Assembly (NCBI RefSeq): GCF_022867805.1 | Contig: NZ_JALIFO010000002.1 | Location: 186,001-250,000, forward strand | DNA length: 64,000 nucleotides | Reading direction: 5' to 3' | DNA from: Cuneatibacter sp. NSJ-177 | Lineage (GTDB): Bacteria; Bacillota; Clostridia; Lachnospirales; Lachnospiraceae | Shown here: one piece after another, positions 15,821 to 23,885 of the stretch | Layout: each line of letters opens with the position of its first letter | Position numbering within the stretch: the stretch's first letter is position 1 | Notes under the pieces: model-generated | What the model was told of the DNA's origin: nothing | What the model saw: the letters and a program-made list of their open reading frames with translations, nothing else | Databases searched by the model: none | Translations under genes and position numbers: made by a program

Positions 15821-17191
15821 TTACTTCACCGCCGAGAACAAATCATTGAAACTTTCCGCCATCGTCGGGTGCGTGTAGATCATATCCCGCAGGAACGGAT
15901 AAGGCAGTCCTGCGTCCATCGCCGTCTTGATCAGATTGATGATCTCGTGGGACTCGGCGCAGAACAGGTGGGCCCCCAGGATCTTCCCAGTTTTCGCGTC
16001 AATCACCGCCTTTAAGAGTCCCGCCGTCTCCTTTAGAACCTGAGCCTTCGGGATTGCCGCCGCAGGCAGCTTGGCGATTTTCACTTCATAGCCCTGCTCC
16101 CTGGCTTCTTTTTCCGTAAGGCCCACCCGTGAAAACGGCGGATCCAGGAATACGCTGTAGGGCACGGCCCCCCGGTTTTCCGTGGTGCGGCCGCCGTCTC
16201 CCAAAACCGCGGATTTCACAATCCGGTAGTCATCCAACGAGATATACGTAAACTGCCGGCCGCCCACCACATCCCCCATGGCGTACACGGCAGGATTGGA
16301 CGTGCGCAAATGTTCATCCGTCTTTACCGCCCCGCGTCCGGTCGTCTCCACGCCTGCGGCTTTCAGATTCAGCCCGGCTGTGTTGGCCTCGCGTCCGGTG
16401 GCCAAAAGGATCGCTTCCGCCGCCAGTGCGGCCGGACCTTCCGGCGCATCCAGACTCAGCACGGCATAGCCGTCCCGGTCCTCAATCTTTTTCGGTTCCG
16501 CGGAAAACAGCACCCGCACCCCCAACTGGTTCAGGCGTTCCAAAACAGCCGCCGCGATCTCCTCATCCTCTCTGGGAAGGAAGGTGGAGCCGCGCTGAAC
16601 GACTGTAACCTCGGAGCCGAAATTCGCGTACATAGAAGCGAACTCCATCCCGATATACCCGCCTCCGACGATCACCAACCGGCGGGGCAGCTCCGAAAGC
16701 TGCATCAGTCCATCGCTGAAATACACATACCGGCTGTTTTCTGCGCCCTCAATCTGTGGTTTTCTGGACGAGGATCCGGTATTGATAAAAATCTGGGGAG
16801 CAGTCAGCTCTTCTTCTCCGCCATCGGATACAACCTTCACGGTATTCTTGCCGGTAAAGGAAGCCGTTCCGGTCAGCACGTCGATGTTTGGCTGGCCGGC
16901 TAGCTTGTGATAATTTTTACCCCGCAGCATCGTCGTCACCCGCTCCCGCTCGGCAACAGCATCCGCATAGCGCGCAGCCTTTTCCTCAAAACTGCCGCCC
17001 CGGCCCTTCGACTGTTCTGCGCTGGTCTTCAGGGATTTCGACGGAATGCACCCGACATTGATGCAGGTTCCTCCGTACATCCGCTCCGACCGCTCCGCCA
17101 GCGCCACCTTTTTTCCCGCCGCCGCCAAGGCTCCGGCCAATGTTTTCCCGCCTTTTCCAAATCCAATGATAATCGCGTCGTACTGTTTCAT
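15821..17191 (-). CDS. Class I pyridine nucleotide-disulfide oxidoreductase (FAD, mercuric reductase/lipoamide dehydrogenase-like)
   Basis: A 456-residue flavoprotein with an N-terminal FAD motif ('YDAIIIGFGKGGKTLAGALA'), the redox-active disulfide 'GGTCINVGCIPSK', an NAD(P) motif ('LVIVGGGYIGMEFASMYANF'), a second FAD motif ('VYAMGDVVGG') and the C-terminal dimer interface ending in 'THPTMAESFNDLF'. The C-terminal His-Pro pair is the acid-base element of the family. It follows the Rrf2 gene with stop and start about 6 bases apart (an earlier ATG at 17200 would overlap by ATGA). Likely a thiol or quinone reductase controlled by the neighbouring Rrf2 protein. The exact substrate is unknown. 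Confidence 0.88.
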   Translation of the reverse strand: MKQYDAIIIGFGKGGKTLAGALAAAGKKVALAERSERMYGGTCINVGCIPSKSLKTSAEQSKGRGGSFEEKAARYADAVAERERVTTMLRGKNYHKLAGQPNIDVLTGTASFTGKNTVKVVSDGGEEELTAPQIFINTGSSSRKPQIEGAENSRYVYFSDGLMQLSELPRRLVIVGGGYIGMEFASMYANFGSEVTVVQRGSTFLPREDEEIAAAVLERLNQLGVRVLFSAEPKKIEDRDGYAVLSLDAPEGPAALAAEAILLATGREANTAGLNLKAAGVETTGRGAVKTDEHLRTSNPAVYAMGDVVGGRQFTYISLDDYRIVKSAVLGDGGRTTENRGAVPYSVFLDPPFSRVGLTEKEAREQGYEVKIAKLPAAAIPKAQVLKETAGLLKAVIDAKTGKILGAHLFCAESHEIINLIKTAMDAGLPYPFLRDMIYTHPTMAESFNDLFSAVK

Positions 17192-17196
17192 GTACT

Positions 17197-17622
17197 TCAT
17201 CCTTTCTCGGCGTTCTGAAAGATACGCCGGTCGATGTCCAAAATCGTCAGCAGTTCCATTTTTTTTCGGCAAATACCATCCAGATCCAGATAGATTTCAT
17301 CCAGTACGGCTCCGATTCCGGATGCAATCTGGCAGTCCATATCCGGATCCCCGCTGGCTTTTCCGCCGCTGACAAACCGAGCCTCCACCGCATCCGCCAC
17401 CTGCCGTAAGGTGACGCTCTCCGGCGCCAGCGTAAACTGGTAGCCTCCGCCGCCGCCCTCCCTGGTCTCCACAAGTCCGGCCTGTCTGAGCTTCGCCATA
17501 ATCTTCCGCACCCTCGCCGGGTTGGTACAAATATTCTCGGCCAGTTGTTCGCTGTTCAAACTGCATTGTTTATGGTTTAGGTAGGTCAAGGCGTGTACCC
17601 CAATTCCAAAATCCCCTGTCAT
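17197..17622 (-). CDS. Rrf2-family transcriptional regulator
   Basis: A 141-residue winged-helix protein with the Rrf2 pattern: 'GIGVHALTYLNH' first helix, 'NSEQLAENICTNPARVRKIM' helix-turn-helix, 'LVETREGGGGGYQFTLAPES' wing. Rrf2 regulators often bind Fe-S clusters through three cysteines; here cysteines occur at the HTH (Cys near residues 20 and 32) and later near 96 and 117, not in the classic IscR spacing. It is the first gene of a two-gene operon with the disulfide oxidoreductase and probably controls it in response to redox or thiol stress. Confidence 0.85.
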   Translation of the reverse strand: MTGDFGIGVHALTYLNHKQCSLNSEQLAENICTNPARVRKIMAKLRQAGLVETREGGGGGYQFTLAPESVTLRQVADAVEARFVSGGKASGDPDMDCQIASGIGAVLDEIYLDLDGICRKKMELLTILDIDRRIFQNAEKG

Positions 17623-18050
17623 GTTTCTCCTTCTATTCCGCGTAAGAATCCACCGCCAAGATCTTCATGAGAGATTTTCCCGCATTGTTTCATCCGGTTC
17701 CTTTCCAGTGGAACCCCCAAAATTTTTCAGCGGTGTCCTTTGCCTTTTCTGCAATTATTTTTTATACTGTAATATTATCATTTTCAGTTTGCTCTGTCAA
17801 CCGGAAAATCAAAAACTTGCGGCAGCAGCCATCCGAATATTCTAGGGATGTGCACAGTGAACGGAGCGCTGTATGCCAAACAGCACATATGTCTCCTACA
17901 ACAGATGAGGAAATTAAAAAAGAGCTGTCACGAAAATGGCCTCTCAAACAAGATATCGGCTTTCATATCACAGCCAAGGGTATATCTTGTAGAAATTCTC
18001 CATTCTGTGGCAGCCCTTTTCAGGCCGGCGCACTTCACCCGCCGACCAGC
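17623..18050. other. Intergenic region upstream of the Rrf2 operon
   Basis: No convincing gene is seen. The stretch holds the Rrf2 promoter (17772-17800). Past 17830 there is a plus-strand open stretch beginning 'MSPTTDEEIKKELSRKW', but with no clear ribosome binding site and no recognisable family, so it is not called. An inverted word (GGCCGGCG/CGCCGACC) near 18024-18045 may be part of a terminator for the PH-domain gene. Confidence 0.35.
17772..17800 (-). promoter_or_regulatory. Promoter of the Rrf2-oxidoreductase operon
   Basis: On the minus strand a perfect TTGACA (17800-17795) is followed after 17 bases by TAATAT (17777-17772). The leader to the Rrf2 start is about 145 bases. Confidence 0.7.
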
Positions 18051-18515
18051 TTACATATCATCCGGCCCAGGCGGCGGTCCGGGAGGCATATCCTCATATT
18101 CAATCCCGCCGTCCAGATGAAGGCTGGCATCCTGTCCCATCCCGTACATCTCACGGCCAACCACACGGGTATGTACCCTGGATTCCTCCACCATCTTGCT
18201 GATCATCTGTTTCACTTCTCTGCTGTTTACAATATTTTTCAGATAAATCACCTTATCGGAGATATCTCTTGTCGTCAGGCAGACCGTACCGGTTCCAAAA
18301 ATCTTCTGGGCCAAGGTTCTCTCCAGGGAAATATCGGTGATACGGTACAGCAGGCATTCATTCTCCTCTGATTTCAGCAAGCCTTCTTCTACATACAGCC
18401 TTCCGTCCTCGATCCGGTATTTGGTAAAGGAAAACGGGAACCACATCCAATGCTTCCGGTCTTTCCAGACAAGCCCTGTATTCTGTTCCGTCTCCTGCCG
18501 GTTCTCTTCACCCAT
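18051..18515 (-). CDS. PH-domain (YdbS/YdbT-type) protein
   Basis: A 154-residue protein with a bacterial PH-like fold: 'WMWFPFSFTKYRIEDGRLYV' then 'LLYRITDISLERTLAQKIFG' and 'GTVCLTTRDISDKVIYLKNI', the consecutive strands of the bPH2 domain. A following helix ('VNSREVKQMISKMVEESRVH') and a proline-rich C-terminus ('PPGPPPGPDD') complete it. There are no membrane helices, unlike the full YdbT proteins. Its function is unknown. It lies downstream of the split PepSY gene but after a terminator, so it probably has its own promoter. Confidence 0.7.
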   Translation of the reverse strand: MGEENRQETEQNTGLVWKDRKHWMWFPFSFTKYRIEDGRLYVEEGLLKSEENECLLYRITDISLERTLAQKIFGTGTVCLTTRDISDKVIYLKNIVNSREVKQMISKMVEESRVHTRVVGREMYGMGQDASLHLDGGIEYEDMPPGPPPGPDDM

Positions 18516-18594
18516 GGAATCACTCCCTCCATATTTTCATGGTATCACTTTAGCATAAAGCAGCCTTTTTTACAAGATGTTCCTGCCGCCGGAC

Positions 18595-18640
18595 GGGAAA
18601 AGGCATCCGGGCCGCTGTTTCGTTCCCCGGATGCCTGAAA
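18595..18640 (-). terminator. Terminator after the PepSY locus
   Basis: AGGCATCCGG (18601-18610) pairs with CCGGATGCCT (18627-18636), followed by TTTTCCC on the minus strand. Confidence 0.8.
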
Positions 18641-18670
18641 GTTCCCTTTTCTTATGAATCTCCTGTCGTC

Positions 18671-19324
18671 TCAGTCGTCGTGGTGGTCGTCGTGATCATC
18701 ATGGTCATCGTCGTGATCGTCATGGTCATTGTGGTCATCATGGTCGTAATCATCGTCATGGTCATCCCACTCATCGTGATGAGTATTGCTGCTTTCTGTC
18801 TGATTCCCGGATCCCTGAGTCTCGCTTCCATGATTCCCGCAATGCTCCACATCCCAGTCGAGAACGGTTCCGGTATAAGCGTCGATCTCGAACTCATACT
18901 TACAGGATTGATCCCGCATGTGGCCTTCATAGATCAAATGATCGTCATCATGATGCTTCCGGATGCTGACAATTTCTGCCCCGCTGTCCTGAGCCTTGGA
19001 AAGTGCGATCGAGGAGGCCTCTTCCTTGCTGATGGTACTGGCGCCGTCGGAAGCCGTGGGCTGAGTCCCCGCATTCTGATTCCGCGTCTCTTTCTCCCAT
19101 TTCAGCACAACACCAGTGTACGCATCGATCTCAAATTCATACTTGTAAGAATCGTCCCGCATATGGCCGTCGTAGACCAGGCTGCCGTGCTCTCTTTCCA
19201 GCTCCATCTTCGTGATGGAAGCATTTGCCGCCTCAGCTTTGCCCAGCGCGATTTCCTTTGCCTTCTCGCTCCCGATCTCTTGTCCGGATGCAGGCGTCGT
19301 CTGCTGTCCTGCGCTCTGGGAAGG
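18671..19324 (-). pseudogene. C-terminal half of the amber-interrupted PepSY protein, with His/Asp-rich tail
   Basis: This frame continues directly from the upstream PepSY gene after an in-frame TAG at 19327-19325: the linker, two more PepSY repeats and the tail are all in phase. The first internal Met (19207) has no ribosome binding site, supporting loss of independent translation. The repeats are 'EIGSEKAKEIALGKAEAANA' and 'TISKEEASSIALSKAQDSG', each followed by a 'EFEIDAYTG' motif. The last 36 or so residues are almost only Asp and His, a likely metal-binding tail. It is called a pseudogene fragment; readthrough of the amber codon or a sequencing error are alternatives. Confidence 0.7.
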
Positions 19325-20125
19325 CTACGCAGCCGCATCGGTCGAAGAAGTCTCTGTCGAAGCCGCCGTACTCGACGGCGCCCAATTGGTCACTTCACTC
19401 TCCTGCTTCAGGATCTCGCCGTTTAGAGCGTTGTAAGTCAGCTCATATTTCTTACCCTCATGCAGGAATTCCACCTCGTAGACATACTGCCCGTCTTCCC
19501 GGTCCATCTCCAACATGGTAATCTGACTGCCCGGATACGCTTCTTCCACCTTGGAGCGGATATCGGCTTCTTTCAGAAATGAGGTCTCCGCGGAAGTGCT
19601 TCCCTCCTCGGAAGGAATAACGATCGGATTCCCGAATTTCACCTTGCTCTCCAAAACAGCGCCGGTCTCTGCATTGAATTCCAGCGTGCCATACTTTCCA
19701 TCGGCGCGAAAATAGACTTCGTAAGAATAGTAGCCGTCGTCCATTCCTAACTGGAGAGAGGAAATCTCAGCGCCGGGATAGCGCTCCTCCACAAGCGCTC
19801 TGATCTGGTCTTCCGACAAGGCAACGCTTTTCGAACCGGTTCCGCCGCGAAGTTCCGTCTCTACCTTACGGACTTCCCCGGATTTTTCGCTGATCTCCAC
19901 TTCATACTCCATGCCTTCCGACTCGGAATAAAACTGGAACTGATACATCCCGTCGTCCCGCTCGCTGGTCTCCAGAACCGCATCCACAGGAACTTGGCCG
20001 CGGGCCGTATTCTCCGCCTCCTTGCGCTCCGCCGCGGAAACAACGGCGTGGGAGCCAAAAATAATCCCGCCCACGAGAACAAACACCAACACCCAAGTCC
20101 ATTTTTTTGATAAGAATCGTTTCAT
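19325..20125 (-). CDS. PepSY-domain exported protein, N-terminal part ending at an in-frame amber codon
   Basis: A 266-residue protein with an uncleaved or cleaved signal segment ('WTWVLVFVLVGGIIFGSHAV' near residues 9-28) and three PepSY-type repeats, for example 'LSEDQIRALVEERYPGAEIS' and 'LKEADIRSKVEEAYPGSQIT', each closing with 'xxNAxTGAVLxxE'. It ends in a Ser/Thr/Ala linker at a TAG; the frame reopens beyond it (see 18671-19324), so the ancestral protein had about 485 residues and five repeats. PepSY proteins are often exported inhibitors or metal-linked proteins. The gene is divergent from a two-component system, which likely controls it. Confidence 0.8.
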   Translation of the reverse strand: MKRFLSKKWTWVLVFVLVGGIIFGSHAVVSAAERKEAENTARGQVPVDAVLETSERDDGMYQFQFYSESEGMEYEVEISEKSGEVRKVETELRGGTGSKSVALSEDQIRALVEERYPGAEISSLQLGMDDGYYSYEVYFRADGKYGTLEFNAETGAVLESKVKFGNPIVIPSEEGSTSAETSFLKEADIRSKVEEAYPGSQITMLEMDREDGQYVYEVEFLHEGKKYELTYNALNGEILKQESEVTNWAPSSTAASTETSSTDAAA

Positions 20126-20210
20126 CTATTTTCCCTCCGTCTGTGTTTTTCTTTGTGCCATAACTTTACCAAGCCAAGATGAATATCAGATGAAGAAAAC
20201 CAACTTCTTT

Positions 20211-20238
20211 TTTCATCCTGCTTTCATGTTGTTTTCAT
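20211..20238. promoter_or_regulatory. Three TTTCAT direct repeats, probable response-regulator site
   Basis: TTTCAT occurs at 20211-20216, 20222-20227 and 20233-20238, exactly 11 bases apart, in the space between the divergent PepSY gene and the response-regulator gene. OmpR-family regulators bind such helical-turn direct repeats, so autoregulation and control of the PepSY gene is likely. Confidence 0.65.
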
Positions 20239-20298
20239 ATTTCCCCCTTAAAATAAGGAAAAACATATGATAGAATGGAAAAGAAAGAGGTGATCCCC

Positions 20299-20976
20299 AT
20301 GAGACTCCTGTATGTAGAAGATGAAGATTCCCTGCGTTCTCTGACGGAAAAACGCCTGATTGAGGCGGGATACAGCGTTGACTGCTGTGCAGACGGTGTG
20401 GAAGCGTTGGATTTTCTGGCCGTTACGGAGTACGATGTGGTTATTTTAGATTTGATGCTGCCGCGGCTGGACGGACTTTCCGTGCTGAGGCAGATGAGGC
20501 GGGAGGGAAAGAATACGCCGGTCCTGCTTCTGACCGCGAAAGGGTCTGTCGCCGACCGGGTGGAGGGCTTAGACAGCGGCGCCGATGACTATCTGGTCAA
20601 ACCCTTTTCTTTCGAAGAGCTGACCGCCCGCATCCGGGTTCTGGTCCGGCGGATGGCGGATTCCTCCGGCTCCAGTCTGCTTACTTTAGCGGATTTGCAG
20701 TTGGATCTGAATTCACACAAAGTGCTGCGGTCCGGAAAAGAAATCCTTTTGACCAGCAAAGAATACGCCATCCTCGAATATTTAATGCTGAATAAGGGGA
20801 TCGTGCTGAGCCGCGAGAAAATTGAACACCACATCTGGAATTATGAATACGAAGGCGGAAGCAATGTGATCGATGTTTATATCCGCTGTCTCAGAAAAAA
20901 ACTGGACACCGGATTTGATCAAAAGCTGATCCATACGATCCGGGGATCCGGCTATGTGATGAGGGAAGAAAAATGA
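20299..20976 (+). CDS. OmpR/PhoB-family response regulator
   Basis: A 225-residue protein: receiver domain (residues 1-115) with the acidic pair 'VEDED', phosphorylation site Asp51 in 'VVILDLMLPRLDGLSV', Thr and Lys of the active site ('LLLTAKGS', 'DDYLVKPFSFEEL'), and a winged-helix output domain (about 128-225, 'LLTSKEYAILEYLMLNKG' and 'NVIDVYIRCLRKKLD'). The start at 20299 follows GAGGTGA. It overlaps the kinase gene by four bases. Together with the kinase it probably controls the PepSY gene opposite via the TTTCAT repeats. Confidence 0.93.
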   Translation: MRLLYVEDEDSLRSLTEKRLIEAGYSVDCCADGVEALDFLAVTEYDVVILDLMLPRLDGLSVLRQMRREGKNTPVLLLTAKGSVADRVEGLDSGADDYLVKPFSFEELTARIRVLVRRMADSSGSSLLTLADLQLDLNSHKVLRSGKEILLTSKEYAILEYLMLNKGIVLSREKIEHHIWNYEYEGGSNVIDVYIRCLRKKLDTGFDQKLIHTIRGSGYVMREEK

Positions 20977-22337
20977 AAAACTGGTCCATCCAAACCCGCG
21001 TTTCCCTGTTTTACTCCACCTTTCTGCTGGGTATCGCCGCCCTGATGGTACTCTTTTTATTATTAACCACAGATACCGCGGCCCAAAATATATCGGAAAG
21101 CACATTGCAAAAGGCGGTGAAGGAGTCGGCCAACGGAATCTCTTACTACGAAGACCGCATCGAAATCGATCCGGATTTTAATTTCTACGCCAAAGGGTCC
21201 AACATCCTGCTCTACGGCCCCAAGGGGACTCCCATGGCCGGCAGCACCCCTTCCGGTTTCCCCGCTCAGGTCCCTTTGACCAGCGACAGCTTCCAGACGA
21301 TTGACAATGGGGAGGATTCCTGGCTGGTCTATGATCTCCTGGTCCACCATCCGGATGCCTCCAGCCTCTGGATCCGCGGCATCTATCTAATGGACAATAC
21401 GGCAGCCGCCCTTCACTTCGTCCACCAGATCGCATTGTTCGCTCTCCCGGTTCTGTTTTTGACCGCTGTCCTGGGCGGATGGCTTGTGACGAAACGCGCC
21501 TTTGCCCCGCTTGCAGAGATCCGGAGCGCCGCAGCCGAGATCAGCGCCGGAGACGATCTGTCCCGGCGGATTGAACTGCATCAGTCCAAAGACGAACTCT
21601 ATGATCTTTCGGTCACGCTGAATCAGATGATTGCGCGCCTGCAAAGAGCTTTCGAGAATGAGCGCCAGTTTTCCTCGGACGTCTCCCATGAGCTTCGGAC
21701 GCCGATTGCCGTCATTCTCTCCCACTGCGATTACGCGCTGTCCCAGGACCGTACGCCCGACGAATACCGGAAAGCCCTGGAAAGCATTCAGACTCAGGGA
21801 AAGCGGATGTCGGCTCTTTCCGCGCAGCTCTTGGAGCTCTCTCAAAATTTTCACGCCGCCAATGCCCTTCAAAAGGAAGAGATCAATCTCTCCCTGCTCT
21901 GTGAAAGCATCTGCGAGGAAATGGGGACGGCGGCGGAAAAGAGGAGAATCCGGATCCGCGCGGAAATCACAGAGGATCTGACCGCCTGGGTGGATGAGAT
22001 TCAATGGATGCGGCTGATGATCAATCTGATCTCCAACGCGATCCGTTACGGAAAAGAGGGCGGGACTGTTCTGGTTTCTCTGACGGCTCCGGCTGATTCC
22101 GAGATTATCCTAAAGGTTCAAGATGACGGCCAGGGGATTCCCAAAGAACAGCAGGATAAAATCTTTACCCGTTTTTACCGGACCGGCAGCTCACAAAGTT
22201 CCGGTGCGGAAGGAAGTTTTGGCCTGGGCCTCTCCTATGTCAAGTGGATTGCCGAAGCCCACGGCGGCTCAGTGGCGCTCTCCAGTGAACCTGGGGAAGG
22301 GAGCACGTTCACAGTCCGCATTCCGCGGGAAAATTAG
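20973..22337 (+). CDS. Membrane sensor histidine kinase
   Basis: A 454-residue kinase: membrane helix at about 11-33, extracellular domain of about 110 residues, second helix at about 150-172, HAMP linker, the phospho-accepting His239 in 'FSSDVSHELRTPIAVI', and an ATPase domain with the N box ('LMINLISNAIRYGKEG'), G1 ('DDGQGIPKE') and G2 ('FGLGLSYVKWI'). It is the partner of the overlapping response regulator. The signal is unknown; the PepSY gene next door hints at cell-envelope or metal-related sensing. Confidence 0.92.
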   Translation: MKNWSIQTRVSLFYSTFLLGIAALMVLFLLLTTDTAAQNISESTLQKAVKESANGISYYEDRIEIDPDFNFYAKGSNILLYGPKGTPMAGSTPSGFPAQVPLTSDSFQTIDNGEDSWLVYDLLVHHPDASSLWIRGIYLMDNTAAALHFVHQIALFALPVLFLTAVLGGWLVTKRAFAPLAEIRSAAAEISAGDDLSRRIELHQSKDELYDLSVTLNQMIARLQRAFENERQFSSDVSHELRTPIAVILSHCDYALSQDRTPDEYRKALESIQTQGKRMSALSAQLLELSQNFHAANALQKEEINLSLLCESICEEMGTAAEKRRIRIRAEITEDLTAWVDEIQWMRLMINLISNAIRYGKEGGTVLVSLTAPADSEIILKVQDDGQGIPKEQQDKIFTRFYRTGSSQSSGAEGSFGLGLSYVKWIAEAHGGSVALSSEPGEGSTFTVRIPREN

Positions 22338-22454
22338 GCCGCCCTTCCAATCGGCTTCACTCCCACCGCCTTCCGGACCCGGTACATCGAAGAGATGAAA
22401 CAAAATCATATTTCCTATTACCAGAGCCCTGATATTACGGCGGCACTGTACTAA
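22338..22454 (+). pseudogene. Possible remnant of an AraC-type regulator C-terminus
   Basis: Directly after the kinase stop codon a 38-residue open stretch includes 'GFTPTAFRTRYIEEMKQ', which resembles the last helix of AraC regulators ('G-x-T-P-x-x-F-R'). It lacks the preceding domain and a start codon. It may be a decayed gene end, or chance. Confidence 0.3.
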
Positions 22455-22504
22455 AAAGAAATGAAAGACCGGCAAGCCCGCTCCAATATGGCCGCTGGAT
22501 TAAC

Positions 22505-22548
22505 AAAAAAATCCCCTGTTTCCGCAAATCGGAAAACAGGGGATTTCT
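22505..22548. terminator. Bidirectional terminator between the kinase and tuf
   Basis: ATCCCCTGTTTTCC-type arms (22511-22523 with 22531-22545) form a stem flanked by A and T runs on both sides. It ends the tuf transcript (minus) and can end the two-component operon (plus). Confidence 0.85.
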
Positions 22549-22574
22549 AAATTCACTTCAAGCGAAAGTGCTGA

Positions 22575-23768
22575 TTACTCGATGATGGAAGCAACAGTGC
22601 CGGCGCCTACGGTACGGCCACCCTCACGGATAGCGAAACGCAGACCCTGCTCCATAGCAACCTTGTGGATCAGCTCAACGGTCATCTGAACGTTGTCGCC
22701 AGGCATGCACATCTCAACGCCTTCCGGCAGCTCGCAAACACCGGTAACGTCGGTGGTTCTGAAATAGAACTGCGGTCTGTAGTTGTTGAAGAAAGGAGTG
22801 TGACGGCCACCCTCGTCCTTGGACAGAACGTAGACCTGGCAGGTAAATTTCTGATGAGGAGTGATGGTGCCGGGTTTCGCCAGAACCTGTCCTCTCTCGA
22901 TTTCGTTTCTCTGAACGCCACGCAACAGAGCGCCGATGTTGTCGCCAGCCTGGCCTTCGTCCAGCAGTTTGTGGAACATCTCAACGCCGGTGCAGACAAC
23001 CTTGCGGGACTCGTCCTTTACGCCAACGATTTCAACTTCGTCGGAAACATGGATGATGCCTCTCTCTACACGGCCGGTAGCAACCGTACCACGGCCAGTG
23101 ATGGAGAATACGTCCTCAACAGGCATCAGGAAAGGCTTGTCGGTGTCGCGCTCCGGATCCGGAATATACTCATCAATCGTGTGCATCAGTTCCAGGATCT
23201 TGTCGCCCCAAGGGCCTTCCGGATCTTCCAGAGCCTTCAGAGCGGAACCCTGAATGATCGGGGTGTCGTCGCCGGGGAACTCATACTCGTTCAGCAGCTC
23301 ACGGATCTCCATGTCAACCAGCTCCAGCAGTTCTTCGTCCTCAACCATATCGCACTTGTTCATGAAAACAACTACGTAGGGAACGCCTACCTGGCGAGCC
23401 AGCAGGATGTGCTCACGGGTCTGAGCCATAACACCATCGGTAGCAGCCACTACCAGGATCGCGCCATCCATCTGAGCAGCGCCGGTGATCATGTTCTTTA
23501 CATAGTCAGCATGGCCAGGGCAGTCAACGTGAGCATAGTGACGCTTCTCGGTCTCGTACTCTACATGAGCGGTAGAAATCGTGATTCCACGCTCTCTCTC
23601 TTCCGGAGCCTTGTCGATGTGATCGAAAGCAACGGCTTCGCCGGTACCCAGTCTCTTATTCAGAACATAGGTAATCGCAGCGGTCAGAGTGGTTTTACCA
23701 TGGTCTACATGGCCGATGGTACCAATGTTACAATGGGGCTTAGTTCTTTCAAATTTAGCTTTAGCCAT
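22575..23768 (-). CDS. tuf: Elongation factor Tu
   Basis: A 397-residue GTPase that delivers aminoacyl-tRNA to the ribosome. It has G1 'GHVDHGKT', G3 'DCPGH', G4 'NKCD', and the three-domain order of EF-Tu with a C-terminal '[10 protein letters not shown]'. Length and start ('[20 protein letters not shown]') are normal. It is the last gene of the str operon and follows fusA by 117 bases. Confidence 0.98.
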   Translation of the reverse strand: MAKAKFERTKPHCNIGTIGHVDHGKTTLTAAITYVLNKRLGTGEAVAFDHIDKAPEERERGITISTAHVEYETEKRHYAHVDCPGHADYVKNMITGAAQMDGAILVVAATDGVMAQTREHILLARQVGVPYVVVFMNKCDMVEDEELLELVDMEIRELLNEYEFPGDDTPIIQGSALKALEDPEGPWGDKILELMHTIDEYIPDPERDTDKPFLMPVEDVFSITGRGTVATGRVERGIIHVSDEVEIVGVKDESRKVVCTGVEMFHKLLDEGQAGDNIGALLRGVQRNEIERGQVLAKPGTITPHQKFTCQVYVLSKDEGGRHTPFFNNYRPQFYFRTTDVTGVCELPEGVEMCMPGDNVQMTVELIHKVAMEQGLRFAIREGGRTVGAGTVASIIE

Positions 23769-23885
23769 TTTAGAATGTCCTCCTTGATTTTAGCCCACCT
23801 TCGGGCAATCCATATTTTATTTCGGTTACAAATCAGGCTGTACAATATTATATTGCATAAGCCCTTTTTTTTCAAGCTATTTTTG

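Noticed and set aside
17848-18010. Plus-strand frame starting 'MSPTTDEEIKKELSRKW'
   Set aside because: Its composition looks protein-like for about 35 residues, but it has no ribosome binding site and soon runs into GC-rich non-coding and antisense PH-domain sequence.
18671-18790. CRISPR-like or tandem-repeat array
   Set aside because: The repetitive DNA encodes the Asp/His tail of the PepSY protein in frame; there are no spacers.
19325-19327. Pyrrolysine or other recoding at the amber codon
   Set aside because: No recoding signal or suppressor gene is visible in the window; a simple nonsense mutation is the easier explanation.
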